The notes: generated by a model from the letters alone, not told the origin. DNA of 47,366 bases from DTU015 sp964641455 (GCA_964641455.1 CAZXLH010000016.1:1-47366); one strand, 5' to 3'; shown: positions 25,908 through 34,201, counted from the stretch's first letter. Program-made: numbers and translations.

Positions 25908-26959
25908 GTCTTCAACTCCTTCAAAAAAGGCGCATCAACACACGCAATGAACCTGGCAAGAAGTTTTCCTGCTTTTTCTATATCTCCCATTGAGAGTGTT
26001 TCAACAGACGTATGCATATAGCGCAATGGAATGGAAACAAGCCCGGTAGCCACTCCTGACCGCGTAACCTGAATGGCCCAAGCATCAGTTCCTGTTGCAG
26101 CCGGAGCAATTTCTTTTTGCACTTTAATCCCAAGTTCCTTGGCTGCCTTTTCCAAACCGGCATACACTTTAGGGTGAATATTTCCGCCTTGAGCCAGCGC
26201 AGGCCCCTTTCCCAAAGAAGAAGTCTTCCACCCTGGAACCCCTGGGGTCTCTCCATGACACACATCAATAGCTATGCCAATATCAGGCGCAATGCCATAA
26301 GCAGATGCCAAAGCGCCTCTTAAGCCAACTTCCTCCTGAGTGGTGGCAACAGCATATACATCTGCATTTACCTTGTATTTGGGCAATTCATCGAGGCAAG
26401 CCAAAATCACTGCAACTCCTGCCCTGTCATCAAGGGATTTGCCGGAAGCCACATCTTGCATAAGCCTGGTTACCCGCCGCTTGAATGTAATTACGTCTCC
26501 AACCCGTACAAGCTTGAGCACTACTTCTTCGGGAAGCCCTACGTCAATAAACAGATCTTCCATCTTATGAGCTTCTCGCGATTCTTCCCTTGAAGTCAGG
26601 TGAGGTGGTTTTACCCCAATTACCCCTGACAAAGGTTTCTTACCGTAGACAATTACCTCATGAGCAGGCAAGATCCTTGGGTCAACTCCGCCCATCTGAG
26701 TGAATCTAAGAAATCCGCCTTTTTCGATCTTGGTGACAATTAGCCCTATTTCATCCATATGGCCTGCAAGCATTATTTTAGGCCTGGGTTCGGAACCTTC
26801 TCCATGCTTTACGCCGATTACGTTGCCTAAAACATCAGTTTGAATTTCATCTACGAGGCCTGACATGGCGTTTTTGACCACAGAAGCAACATTCATGAAT
26901 TCGAAGCCCGATACTCCGTGGGCCATGGAGGCGCTCTCCAAAAATCCCTTTACGTTCAA
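25898..26959 (-). CDS. M42 family aminopeptidase, copy A (YsdC-like)
   Basis: This 353-residue protein is the first gene of the peptidase operon. It has AGHMDEIGLIVTKIEKGGFLRF, SLDDRAGVAVILACL, ATTQEEVGLRGALASAYG, IAIDVCHGETPG and LRYMHTSVETLSM, which are the full M42 metal and catalytic set, plus the GVKPPHLTSREESREAHKMEDLFIDVG segment of YsdC-like members. ATG at 26959. A sigma-H-like promoter about 55 bases upstream would drive all five genes of the operon. Confidence 0.92.
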   Translation of the reverse strand: MNVKGFLESASMAHGVSGFEFMNVASVVKNAMSGLVDEIQTDVLGNVIGVKHGEGSEPRPKIMLAGHMDEIGLIVTKIEKGGFLRFTQMGGVDPRILPAHEVIVYGKKPLSGVIGVKPPHLTSREESREAHKMEDLFIDVGLPEEVVLKLVRVGDVITFKRRVTRLMQDVASGKSLDDRAGVAVILACLDELPKYKVNADVYAVATTQEEVGLRGALASAYGIAPDIGIAIDVCHGETPGVPGWKTSSLGKGPALAQGGNIHPKVYAGLEKAAKELGIKVQKEIAPAATGTDAWAIQVTRSGVATGLVSIPLRYMHTSVETLSMGDIEKAGKLLARFIACVDAPFLKELKTWI

Positions 26960-27014
26960 TCGCCTTCCAACCTCCTAACAAACGTTGCCGCAAAATCTTC
27001 GTGTACCTTTAAAT

Positions 27015-27042
27015 ATTCTCGAGCATCAAGAAACAATCCTTC
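27015..27042 (-). promoter_or_regulatory. Sigma-H-like promoter for the M42/TldDE operon
   Basis: On the minus strand GAAGGATTG (27034-27042) and AGAAT (27015-27019) are separated by 14 bases. This fits the Spo0H consensus RWAGGAWWT / HGAAT with one mismatch in total. It lies in the 89-base gap between the radical SAM stop and the first M42 gene, giving a leader of about 50 bases. Confidence 0.6.
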
Positions 27043-27048
27043 TTTAAA

Positions 27049-28386
27049 TTAGCCAAGAATAACAGGTTTTCCCGTTATTTCCTCGAAGGCCCGATAGCTA
27101 ATTCCCGCCAAATCCCTACCCCAGGGATCAAAAGCCCTCTTTGGCAAAGTAACCACATCAGGCGTAAAGCCCGAAGCGCTGATTTGCTCATACTTGGCCA
27201 CAAAATCTTTCACTGTAAGCAAACCGCCGGCCCTGATATTGCCGCCGAAGAAAACTGACGGTACAGATTCTACCCGTGCAACCAGCTCCCGCTTTTGAAG
27301 CGCAGCCTCAATAATCGGTTTCGCCAGCGAAGATGTAAGTACCAGCACTTGCCTGCGCTTTACCCGGGATTTACGCTCCCATTCAAACCACTCCCGAGAA
27401 CTCAAATCATCGTACATTACCAGCCCGGAAGGCATGAATCTTGGTTTATGGATTACAGCGTCGTAGAATACCCCTTGCCTGGAATAAGTCAGTGCAGGGT
27501 TCTCATTATCTCTGATTAGCTCAAATGCTTCTGTGCGGGAAAAAACGCGCCGCTTTAACACAGTGGTTATCACATCCCGGGGCCTGATTCCTGCCCTGTG
27601 GGCAGGCGTTTTAGGCAACACATGCTCAACAACAGGTGTGACGCATGTAATTTTCGGAGGTTCAAACAATACCGGAATCTTGAGCCTCTCGCCCAGATCA
27701 TTGCTCAAAGCCCTTATTTGGCTCCAAGTACTCGAAGTAACATTGCCCAGAAGAGGATGGGCCCCTGAAAATCCTGGCGCAAGAATCCTTACAGACCAAG
27801 CTCCTGCATCGGTGAGAAACTTTGCTGTGTCCTCAATATCCTCCCAACCTGTTATGAAAGGCAAAGCTACTATACTTCCTTCAAACCGGACTCTTCCTCC
27901 GATAGCCTTGACGTTGCTCAATGTGCGTTCAGGATCCCTGTCACCCATGAGTTTTTCTCTGTATCCCACAGTATTGAGGGAGATCATCAGATCAACCTGA
28001 AGTTCCGCAATTTGCTTAACCAGATCTTCCGTCAACAAGGTAGCATTAGTTGTAACCTGAATAGGCCTTTGAGGGTAGTGTTTGCGAACCAGCTGCAATA
28101 TCTCCAAGAACTCAGGGTGGGTAAGAGGCTCTCCCTCATTGATTCTTGTGACAGACTCACCGATGATAACAGGGCCCCGTGACCCTCCCAGCCATAAGAT
28201 GGTATCTTCAATCTGCTTAAGCGGCCGCGGCGAAATTGTAAAAATCTCGCAGCCACTTGGGTTATATGCGTTTGAGCAAAAGATACACCTCATGTTGCAA
28301 CAGGAAGTAATCGGCAGCACTCCTTGCATCTGAGCATGATACAAAAGGGCTTCAATTGAAGGAGACGGAGTTTTACTAAGAGTCAT
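27049..28386 (-). CDS. Radical SAM protein with internal PDZ-like domain
   Basis: The 445-residue product has the radical SAM cluster motif CNMRCIFC (C30, C34, C37) and a supporting INEGEPLTHPEF / TTNATLLT / SLNTV framework in the first 240 residues. From about 250 to 315 the sequence TPVVEHVLPKTPAHRAGIRPRDVITTV resembles a PDZ domain, and the C-terminal 130 residues (VLVLTSSLAKPIIEAAL, FFGGNIRAGGLLTVKDF) resemble the C-terminal part of DUF512-type Fe-S proteins. DUF512 proteins normally place the PDZ domain first, so the order here differs. ATG at 28386 with GGGGGAGG upstream overlaps the tsaD stop by 11 bases. The substrate is unknown. Confidence 0.8.
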   Translation of the reverse strand: MTLSKTPSPSIEALLYHAQMQGVLPITSCCNMRCIFCSNAYNPSGCEIFTISPRPLKQIEDTILWLGGSRGPVIIGESVTRINEGEPLTHPEFLEILQLVRKHYPQRPIQVTTNATLLTEDLVKQIAELQVDLMISLNTVGYREKLMGDRDPERTLSNVKAIGGRVRFEGSIVALPFITGWEDIEDTAKFLTDAGAWSVRILAPGFSGAHPLLGNVTSSTWSQIRALSNDLGERLKIPVLFEPPKITCVTPVVEHVLPKTPAHRAGIRPRDVITTVLKRRVFSRTEAFELIRDNENPALTYSRQGVFYDAVIHKPRFMPSGLVMYDDLSSREWFEWERKSRVKRRQVLVLTSSLAKPIIEAALQKRELVARVESVPSVFFGGNIRAGGLLTVKDFVAKYEQISASGFTPDVVTLPKRAFDPWGRDLAGISYRAFEEITGKPVILG

Positions 28387-29413
28387 TACTTATCCTCCCC
28401 CACGACTGTAATTCAAGCCCGGCCAGCGGGTTAAGCCTTGCCCCTTCCTCAATTGATTTGACACCGGCAAAATGATACTTGTAATATCCTGCTGCAGCAA
28501 TCATTGCTCCATTGTCTGTGCAAAGGTCTTTAGGAGGGATAAACAGAGGGATATCTAATTTTGCAGCAAGCCTGGAACTCTCCTCTCTTAACAACATATT
28601 GGCTGCAACCCCTCCGGAAATCGCGAAACTCCCAGCCCCTGTATTTGCTATCACTTCTTCTACCGGGTGCAGCAATTGATCCACTACTGCTTTTCTAAAA
28701 CCAGCAGCTAAATCAGGCTTGAGTTCCTCTTCTCTTCCTCCTGACTCGAATTCAATAAGAGCCCGGGTCTTAATCCCTGAAAAACTGTAATCATATTTTG
28801 ACCCACGGATATTAGGCAAAGGGAAAAATATTCGCTCGGCGTCGCCTGTTTCGGCAAGGCTGTCCAGGTACGGGCCTCCTGGGAACGGAAGGCCTATTTC
28901 CCTTGCAACTTTGTCAAATACTTCCCCGGCAGCGTCATCCCTGGTTTCAGCTATTACACTAAATTGTCCGTGTGAACTCATAAATATCAGTTCTGAATGC
29001 CCCCCTGAAACCACCAGGTTAAGCAATGGGAATGCCGGCACACTCTCGCCAAGGAAGTTAGCGTAAATATGCCCGGCAAGATGGTGTACGCCAATCAAAG
29101 GAACCCCTAAACTATAAGCCAGCGTTTTGGCATAAGATACGCCTACCAATAATGAACCCAGGAGGCCCGGCCCTTTGGTAATGGCAATAGCATCTATGTC
29201 TTCAAGAGTAACGCCTGCTTGTTTAAGAGCTTCGCGATTGGCCGGAATCATAGCTTCCAAATGGCTCCTGGATGCAATCTCCGGAACAACGCCTCCGTAT
29301 TTTGAATGAAGGTCAGTCTGAGACGAAACTACATTTGATAGCACCCGCCTTCCGTCCTCAACAACAGCGCAGGAAGTATCGTCACACGATGTATCAATTC
29401 CAAGTATAAGCAT
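28376..29413 (-). CDS. tsaD: tRNA N6-threonylcarbamoyladenosine synthase subunit TsaD
   Basis: TsaD transfers the threonylcarbamoyl group to A37 of ANN-decoding tRNAs together with TsaB and TsaE. The 345-residue protein shows LGIDTSCDDTSCAVV, PEIASRSHLE, TKGPGLLGSLLVGVSYAK, the metal site GVHHLAGH (H111 and H115), VSGGHSEL and SGGVAANMLLREE. ATG at 29413 follows AGGAGGTGA. It normally sits directly after rimI, but here a plus-strand pyrF separates them, so it has its own transcription unit with the radical SAM gene. Confidence 0.96.
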   Translation of the reverse strand: MLILGIDTSCDDTSCAVVEDGRRVLSNVVSSQTDLHSKYGGVVPEIASRSHLEAMIPANREALKQAGVTLEDIDAIAITKGPGLLGSLLVGVSYAKTLAYSLGVPLIGVHHLAGHIYANFLGESVPAFPLLNLVVSGGHSELIFMSSHGQFSVIAETRDDAAGEVFDKVAREIGLPFPGGPYLDSLAETGDAERIFFPLPNIRGSKYDYSFSGIKTRALIEFESGGREEELKPDLAAGFRKAVVDQLLHPVEEVIANTGAGSFAISGGVAANMLLREESSRLAAKLDIPLFIPPKDLCTDNGAMIAAAGYYKYHFAGVKSIEEGARLNPLAGLELQSWGRISNDS

Positions 29414-29447
29414 ATGATCACCTCCTAAAGTCTAACCCAATTATATG

Positions 29448-29478
29448 TGAAACATCGGGGACGTTCCTAATTGTTTCA
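29448..29478. repeat. REP-like inverted repeat upstream of pyrF
   Basis: TGAAACA (29448-29454) and TGTTTCA (29472-29478) form a 7-base inverted repeat around CGGGGACGTTCC. The core GACGTTCC recurs inverted as GGAACGTC at 29526-29533, so a longer fold over about 85 bases is possible. Short GGGGACGTTCC elements of this kind are known as REP-like repeats in some Clostridia; without other copies in this window I cannot confirm it. Confidence 0.3.
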
Positions 29479-29630
29479 TGTTTGGCCAAGCATTGGGGGC
29501 CTGAGCATAACTTACAGATGAACCCGGAACGTCGAAACGTTTAGCCCCGAGCTCTTGCCATGGTGTTTGTGTATTGATAATCTTGTCTTGGCAATCCAGG
29601 TCAAAACAATGGTATAGGTGGGGTAACACA

Positions 29631-30554
29631 ATGCATTTTGCCGACAGGCTCAATCAACGGATTAACAAAGTAAATTCACGTATTATTATTGGCATAGACC
29701 CTGATCCAAAACGGCTTTTTGCGCCGGAATCCAAACTCAAAACTGTTTTTCAAGGCAAATCGCATGAGTATATGTTAGACGCATTCTGTTCAACAATTAT
29801 TCAGGTAGCCAAAACTTACGCATGTGCAGTTAAACCCCAAGCAGCGTTTTTTGAAAGCATGGGAGTGGCAGGCTGGAAAACCTTGTCATTATGCCTGAGC
29901 CGTGCACGCAAACTTGATATTCCGGTTATCCTGGACGCAAAACGAGGCGATATCGGTAATACCGCCACTGCTTACGCAAGGGCTTACCTTGATCCCAAAT
30001 CTGAGTTCTTTGCAGACGCGCTTACTGTAAATCCCTATCTTGGCCCAGACACTCTTGAACCTTTCGTCAACACGGCCACTGAAAATGGCTGTGGTTTGTT
30101 CGTACTGGTAAAAACATCGAACCCCGGGTCAAGTATGTTTCAGGATCTAAAGGTGCATGGCCAAGAAACCGGGTTGCCCCAAACCCTTGCGATCAAAGTT
30201 GCAGAATCAGTGAACAACCTTGGAGAATCTAATATTGGAGAATACGGATTTTCCAACGTAGGTGCGGTAGTTGGAGCAACTTACCCAAAGCACCTGGAAG
30301 CATTGCGAAAAATCATGCCTGACTCCCTTTTCCTTGTGCCCGGTTACGGTGCACAAGGCGGAACAGGCCAAGATGTAAAGGGAGCCTTTTTCCCAGGCGG
30401 CAAAGGTGCCCTTGTATCATCATCCAGAGCAATCATATTTGCATATGAAAAACTTAACCGGCCCACACTCAACCTGTCTCACATCTTTGATGCAATGGCT
30501 GCAGCTGCCAAGCAGGCCAAAAACGATGTAAACTTAATTGCCCTGGGCCCGTGA
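29631..30554 (+). CDS. pyrF: Orotidine 5'-phosphate decarboxylase, type 2
   Basis: PyrF converts OMP to UMP, the last step of pyrimidine synthesis. The 307-residue length, and motifs IIIGIDPDPKRL, ILDAKRGDIGNTATAYA (catalytic lysines and aspartates), ALTVNPYLGPDTLEPF and LVPGYGAQGGTGQDV belong to the longer type 2 form, often encoded alone or away from pyrE. ATG at 29631 has AGGTGGGG upstream. It stands alone on the plus strand inside an otherwise conserved minus-strand tsa cluster. A 7-base hairpin overlaps its stop (30538-30560). Confidence 0.95.
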   Translation: MHFADRLNQRINKVNSRIIIGIDPDPKRLFAPESKLKTVFQGKSHEYMLDAFCSTIIQVAKTYACAVKPQAAFFESMGVAGWKTLSLCLSRARKLDIPVILDAKRGDIGNTATAYARAYLDPKSEFFADALTVNPYLGPDTLEPFVNTATENGCGLFVLVKTSNPGSSMFQDLKVHGQETGLPQTLAIKVAESVNNLGESNIGEYGFSNVGAVVGATYPKHLEALRKIMPDSLFLVPGYGAQGGTGQDVKGAFFPGGKGALVSSSRAIIFAYEKLNRPTLNLSHIFDAMAAAAKQAKNDVNLIALGP

Positions 30555-30560
30555 GGGCAA
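30538..30560 (+). terminator. Weak hairpin at the pyrF stop
   Basis: TTGCCCT (30538-30544) and AGGGCAA (30554-30560) enclose 9 bases and overlap the stop codon. No T run follows, so termination strength is doubtful; it separates pyrF from the convergent rimI. Confidence 0.3.
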
Positions 30561-30615
30561 ATGGTTAACAACAAACTCTAATGTTCATAGCGGTGTTTTA
30601 TGCGGCAGCAGTAAG

Positions 30616-31116
30616 TCACATCATCCACTTCACTCTGTCTTGCTGAGGTTTTCTTGGCCCCAAGTCATCCTTCCACATGATAATTGCATCTTCATCGGTA
30701 TCAGTATAATATCCTTTTCTTATGCCTCTGTCCTGAAAACCTAGTTTCCTGTAAAGATGTTGGGCCCCATGGTTCGAAAGCCTTACTTCAAGGGTCATCT
30801 TGGCGGCACCAAGTTCCTTGGCCTTCTCAAAAGCAAACCTCATCATTTGCTCACCTATTCCTTGCCGCCTGAAATCAGGATGAACGGCAATGTTGGTAAT
30901 ATGGGCCTCATCAAAAAAGATCCACATGCCAAAGTAACCTACAAGCCCACCTTCAATGCGCGCCGTAAAATAATGTGCGTACATGTTTCCTGTAAGTTCT
31001 GAATAAAAAGCCCGCCTGCTCCAAGGCGTTGGGTATGACAGATGCTCAATGGAAAGTACTTCGTCAAGATCAGTTAAAATCATCTTGCTGATGATCAAAT
31101 TCTTAGGGCTGCTCAA
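30616..31116 (-). CDS. rimI: Ribosomal protein S18-alanine N-acetyltransferase RimI
   Basis: RimI-type GNAT proteins acetylate N-terminal alanine residues, in E. coli that of ribosomal protein S18. The 166-residue sequence has the GNAT core ITNIAVHPDFRRQGIGEQMMRFAFEKAKELG with the acetyl-CoA loop RRQGIG, followed by MTLEVRLSNHGAQHLYRKLGFQDRGIRKGYY. The start is TTG at 31116, overlapping the tsaB stop. Its place after tsaE-tsaB is the usual one in Bacillota. Confidence 0.93.
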   Translation of the reverse strand: MSSPKNLIISKMILTDLDEVLSIEHLSYPTPWSRRAFYSELTGNMYAHYFTARIEGGLVGYFGMWIFFDEAHITNIAVHPDFRRQGIGEQMMRFAFEKAKELGAAKMTLEVRLSNHGAQHLYRKLGFQDRGIRKGYYTDTDEDAIIMWKDDLGPRKPQQDRVKWMM

Positions 31117-31892
31117 CGCACGTCACCTTTCGTTTGTTTTTGAGCAAAAACAACTTCAGCTTGGGATCTCCTGTAGTATTCAGGTACCGCTGAAGAGGGA
31201 GACACAACCTTGCCCTCTCGGAACATTCGCATGCCAACTAAACCTACAACGCCCGGCCTTGGCAACCTGACATGGTCATCGACTGCTTGAACCTCACGTA
31301 TTCCTGCTTTCCCGGCTGCCTCACAAAATTCAATTGCAGCATCTCCTGCTACCCAAACCGGCCCAGCTGATGTTTTGCTCAAGTCATTGCAAAATTCTGT
31401 AACAGTCTTCGCACAAATAGGCACTACCTCTTCAAAACCATACAAACTCCAAAAGCCTGATGTGTGTCTTGGCCCTGAGGCTTTTTTGTAAAGCGCACAT
31501 ACAGTCTGGCTCTTGGCTTTTCCTTGCACTATGCCCACACTTGGATATGCTGAACATTGCCTCAAATACGCCTCAACAGTCGGTACTTGTACAACAGGCT
31601 TGTTCGCGGCAAACCCCAGCCCCTGTACAGTGGCACAACCTATTCTCAACCCTGTAAACGACCCTGGCCCGTTAGACACTGCCAAGCAATCAACAGCCTG
31701 AGGAGTTAAGCCTACCATATCTAATGCTTGCATGCACAAAGGCAGAAGCATCTTGGAGTGAATCCTAGGCTCTGTTATTGTGAGTTCACAACGTATGCCT
31801 GTATCATCTACCACTGCGACCCCAAGAAGCCTAGTGCTTGTTTCTATGGCCAGAATGTTTCTTGTTTTCTTGCTTGTATTGCCTGATAACAT
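31113..31892 (-). CDS. tsaB: tRNA threonylcarbamoyladenosine biosynthesis protein TsaB
   Basis: TsaB is the ASKHA-fold partner that stabilises TsaD in the threonylcarbamoyl transferase complex. The product (259 residues) has ILAIETSTRLLGVAVVD, NGPGSFTGLRIGCATVQGLGFA and a shortened C-terminal domain, as expected. The open frame reaches back to 32003, but the ATG at 31892 is the first start close to the conserved core. Even so it overlaps tsaE by 62 bases, longer than usual; the upstream GGGGAG is 12 bases away. Confidence 0.92.
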   Translation of the reverse strand: MLSGNTSKKTRNILAIETSTRLLGVAVVDDTGIRCELTITEPRIHSKMLLPLCMQALDMVGLTPQAVDCLAVSNGPGSFTGLRIGCATVQGLGFAANKPVVQVPTVEAYLRQCSAYPSVGIVQGKAKSQTVCALYKKASGPRHTSGFWSLYGFEEVVPICAKTVTEFCNDLSKTSAGPVWVAGDAAIEFCEAAGKAGIREVQAVDDHVRLPRPGVVGLVGMRMFREGKVVSPSSAVPEYYRRSQAEVVFAQKQTKGDVR

Positions 31893-32385
31893 TTTCAAGA
31901 ATCTCTCCCCATTTGGCATTTGAACTTTCCAGGGTAATCTTACGTGTATCCATCGCCTTGGGTAAACCGAGTTCCAAACGCTCCTCATCGAACTCGATAT
32001 CAATTTTCAAGGCCCATTCAGATAACGCTTCGCCGGCCCGCTCCGGCCATTCTATGACCGCAATTGCTAAATCATCTAAATCCCACAAAAGCCCTGCTTC
32101 AATAACTTCCTCAGGATTGAGCCTGTAAAAATCGAAGTGGTGGAGAACAGCCCTGCCCCGGTAGATTCTTTCGAGCACAAAGCTCGGGCTCTTGACAGGT
32201 TTATCGATACCAAGCCCCAATGCCATCCCTTGAACCATGGTTGTCTTGCCTGCACCTAAAGAACCTGCCATCAGAATAACCTCTCCACCCTCAAGTTTCT
32301 CCCCTAGGATTCTTCCCAAGGCCTTGGTTTCACAGGGTGATTGGGTAACCAATGTATATTTGTTATTTTGCAAGTTTCTTGCCAT
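31831..32385 (-). CDS. tsaE: tRNA threonylcarbamoyladenosine biosynthesis ATPase TsaE
   Basis: TsaE is a small P-loop ATPase that regulates the TsaBD complex. Walker A is visible as AGSLGAGKTTMVQGM, with SPSFVLERIYRG, HHFDFYRL and VIEWPERAG in the family order. The ATG at 32385 follows AAAGGA with 9 bases spacing; a GTG at 32406 that overlaps the upstream stop is possible. The C-terminus is about 30 residues longer than the common form (150-160 residues) and charged (KQENKKHSGHRNKH); this extension creates the overlap with tsaB. Confidence 0.93.
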   Translation of the reverse strand: MARNLQNNKYTLVTQSPCETKALGRILGEKLEGGEVILMAGSLGAGKTTMVQGMALGLGIDKPVKSPSFVLERIYRGRAVLHHFDFYRLNPEEVIEAGLLWDLDDLAIAVIEWPERAGEALSEWALKIDIEFDEERLELGLPKAMDTRKITLESSNAKWGEILENVIRQYKQENKKHSGHRNKH

Positions 32386-32402
32386 GAATATGATTCCTTT
32401 GC

Positions 32403-33044
32403 TCACAACTGCCGGTATCTCTGCTTCAGGCTCCTAAAATCTTCCCACATAAGCCGTTTTCTCCGGGCTCTGTCCCTTAACACTGCCGCAGGATGAAATG
32501 TAACGAGATAACTTATTCCTGCCTTTTCAAACCATTTGCCTCTGTCTCTTGTAACCCTCAAATCAGGATTCAAAAGAGTCTGAGATGACAAAGCCCCTAA
32601 AAGCACAACTATTTTAGGGCGTATTATCCGAATTTGTGCCTCCAGATTAGGTAAACATGCCTCAACCTCTTCGTTTGAAGGAAGCCTGTTTCCCGGCGGA
32701 CGGCACTTTACTATATTGCCGATAAATACCTCATCCCTGGAAAACCCCTGGGATTTAAGCATTAAGTCAAGAAGTTCCCCGGCCCTGCCTACAAAAGGTT
32801 TACCTGTATCATCTTCTGTCTTTCCAGGCCCTTCACCAATCAACATCACTTTAGCATGGGGATCTCCCTCACCAAACACCACATTTTTTGCGCCTTGCCT
32901 CAAAGCACACTGCCGGCATTGAAGCACGATTCTTCTCAAAATCCCAAGATCATCAACACCCATAAATCCGTTTTCAGGATTGGGCTTGGGCTGTTCTACT
33001 TTCTGTACATCAAAAAGAGAGCGCTGGACAACATTACTCTTCAT
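32403..33044 (-). CDS. Uracil-DNA glycosylase, family 4-like
   Basis: This enzyme should remove uracil from DNA. The 213-residue sequence has four cysteines for the Fe-S cluster of family 4 (CRQCALRQG near the N-terminus, with further cysteines in IVKCRPPGN and EACLP), the active-site motif GEGPGKTEDDTGKPFVGRAG, and the second motif TFHPAAVLRD. The GEGPG form replaces the usual GEAPG. ATG at 33044 has GAGG upstream. It overlaps the DUF483-like gene by 11 bases and the tsaE start region, so it is part of one operon. Confidence 0.92.
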   Translation of the reverse strand: MKSNVVQRSLFDVQKVEQPKPNPENGFMGVDDLGILRRIVLQCRQCALRQGAKNVVFGEGDPHAKVMLIGEGPGKTEDDTGKPFVGRAGELLDLMLKSQGFSRDEVFIGNIVKCRPPGNRLPSNEEVEACLPNLEAQIRIIRPKIVVLLGALSSQTLLNPDLRVTRDRGKWFEKAGISYLVTFHPAAVLRDRARRKRLMWEDFRSLKQRYRQL

Positions 33045-34014
33045 TTTGATCAACCTCTTCAGTTCCGGCCTGCTGCTTTAGTTTGGACATTCTTTTTTGT
33101 ATTATCTCAGGATACTGCTTAACCAGCGCTGTATTTCCAACCAGATGCCGGGCATACTGTTCCGCTGTCTCAGGATCTATATCTTGAAGTTTATCATACA
33201 TAGCCTTCCCCAGTTCGGCAGCTTCCGGGCAATCTGGCTGGCAGGGAAAGAAATCTTTCGTAAAATAAGCGAATTTATCGATTTCATCAGAACTCTCCGA
33301 ATGCTTAATCTGGTTAGACGCTCTTACTTCCGGGCTTAAGACTCCTGAATTCCTATCGAAAACATACCTGTCTATACAACAAACCGGAAAGCCAAGAATG
33401 CTTCCTGCCTTTTTGAGGTAAGCATCGTTGAATTCTTCCGGGAACACTCGAAATGATCCCTGTATTGCCGGGTCCGGGTTCCTTACAGCATCATATCTGA
33501 TATCTTTTCTTAGGTCTTGAAGTTCTTCAAGTTCTACCGCAACTGCATCATCTTTGAAGATATACATCTCTCTTATAGTCGGGCGGGATTCCAACTCTTT
33601 TCTTTTTAATCCCAGTTTGTCTATCCAATCTACATATACCCGGTATGATTGGGACTGTTCAACCACATCAGCGTATATGTCCCTGAGTGCTTGCAGCCTG
33701 AACCTTATGTCTTGCATCCTGTTGCGCCGCCAAAACTTACCGGTTTTGCTCTTTATGAAATCACCCAGAGACTCACCGGGAATTCTCTTTCCTGCCATTT
33801 TCTGTCGAAACCTGTCGTCAATAGTAGCACCTAAAATACCCGAGTCTGGCAACTCTGCAGGCATTATGATCTGTGCTACTTTGCGTAGATCCAAAATAAC
33901 AGGTAAAAAATCGTCCATCTTGGTCCTCGAAGGAATCACATGTTCATTCATAAATTCGCGAAAAACCTGTTCGTCCATGATGATTGTAGACAGCAAAGTG
34001 CCTACTTTTTGCAT
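33034..34014 (-). CDS. DUF483-like protein of unknown function
   Basis: The 326-residue protein has no membrane helix or signal peptide. Residues about 222-290 contain LGFPVCCIDRYVFDR and KDFFPCQPDCPEAAELGKAM, with a CC pair and a CxxxC pair, a pattern that resembles DUF483 proteins and could bind metal or a cluster. The first 200 residues are charged and mainly helical. It heads the operon with the uracil-DNA glycosylase and the tsa genes. ATG at 34014 directly follows GGAAGGGGG, an unusually close ribosome site. I cannot assign a reaction. Confidence 0.65.
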   Translation of the reverse strand: MQKVGTLLSTIIMDEQVFREFMNEHVIPSRTKMDDFLPVILDLRKVAQIIMPAELPDSGILGATIDDRFRQKMAGKRIPGESLGDFIKSKTGKFWRRNRMQDIRFRLQALRDIYADVVEQSQSYRVYVDWIDKLGLKRKELESRPTIREMYIFKDDAVAVELEELQDLRKDIRYDAVRNPDPAIQGSFRVFPEEFNDAYLKKAGSILGFPVCCIDRYVFDRNSGVLSPEVRASNQIKHSESSDEIDKFAYFTKDFFPCQPDCPEAAELGKAMYDKLQDIDPETAEQYARHLVGNTALVKQYPEIIQKRMSKLKQQAGTEEVDQNEE

Positions 34015-34139
34015 CCCCCTTCCACATTAATCTTCTGGATACGCATCTTCTGCAAATTGAATCATTATGTGTTAACAATTGTTCTTCATAGAAACATTTT
34101 ATCCCTTTATCTCCAAAACAAAAATAGTGCCGGAAATAC

Positions 34140-34166
34140 ATTCTAAGCATATCAGCAATTTCCGCC
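34140..34166 (-). promoter_or_regulatory. Possible sigma-H-like promoter for the DUF483-like gene
   Basis: GGCGGAAAT (34158-34166) and AGAAT (34140-34144) are separated by 13 bases on the minus strand. The -10 box fits Spo0H, while the -35 core is CGGA and not AGGA. It would give a leader of about 120 bases. Low confidence. Confidence 0.3.
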
Positions 34167-34175
34167 TTTAAACAA

Positions 34176-34201
34176 AAAGGAGAGGGGCGCCCCTCTCCTT
34201 T
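34176..34201 (-). terminator. Strong terminator after the GlmL/KOW operon
   Basis: A 26-base perfect palindrome (13-base arms AAAGGAGAGGGGC and GCCCCTCTCCTTT) is followed on the minus strand by TTGTTT. It lies about 28 bases after the stop of the last gene of the operon and separates it from the DUF483-like unit. Confidence 0.8.
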
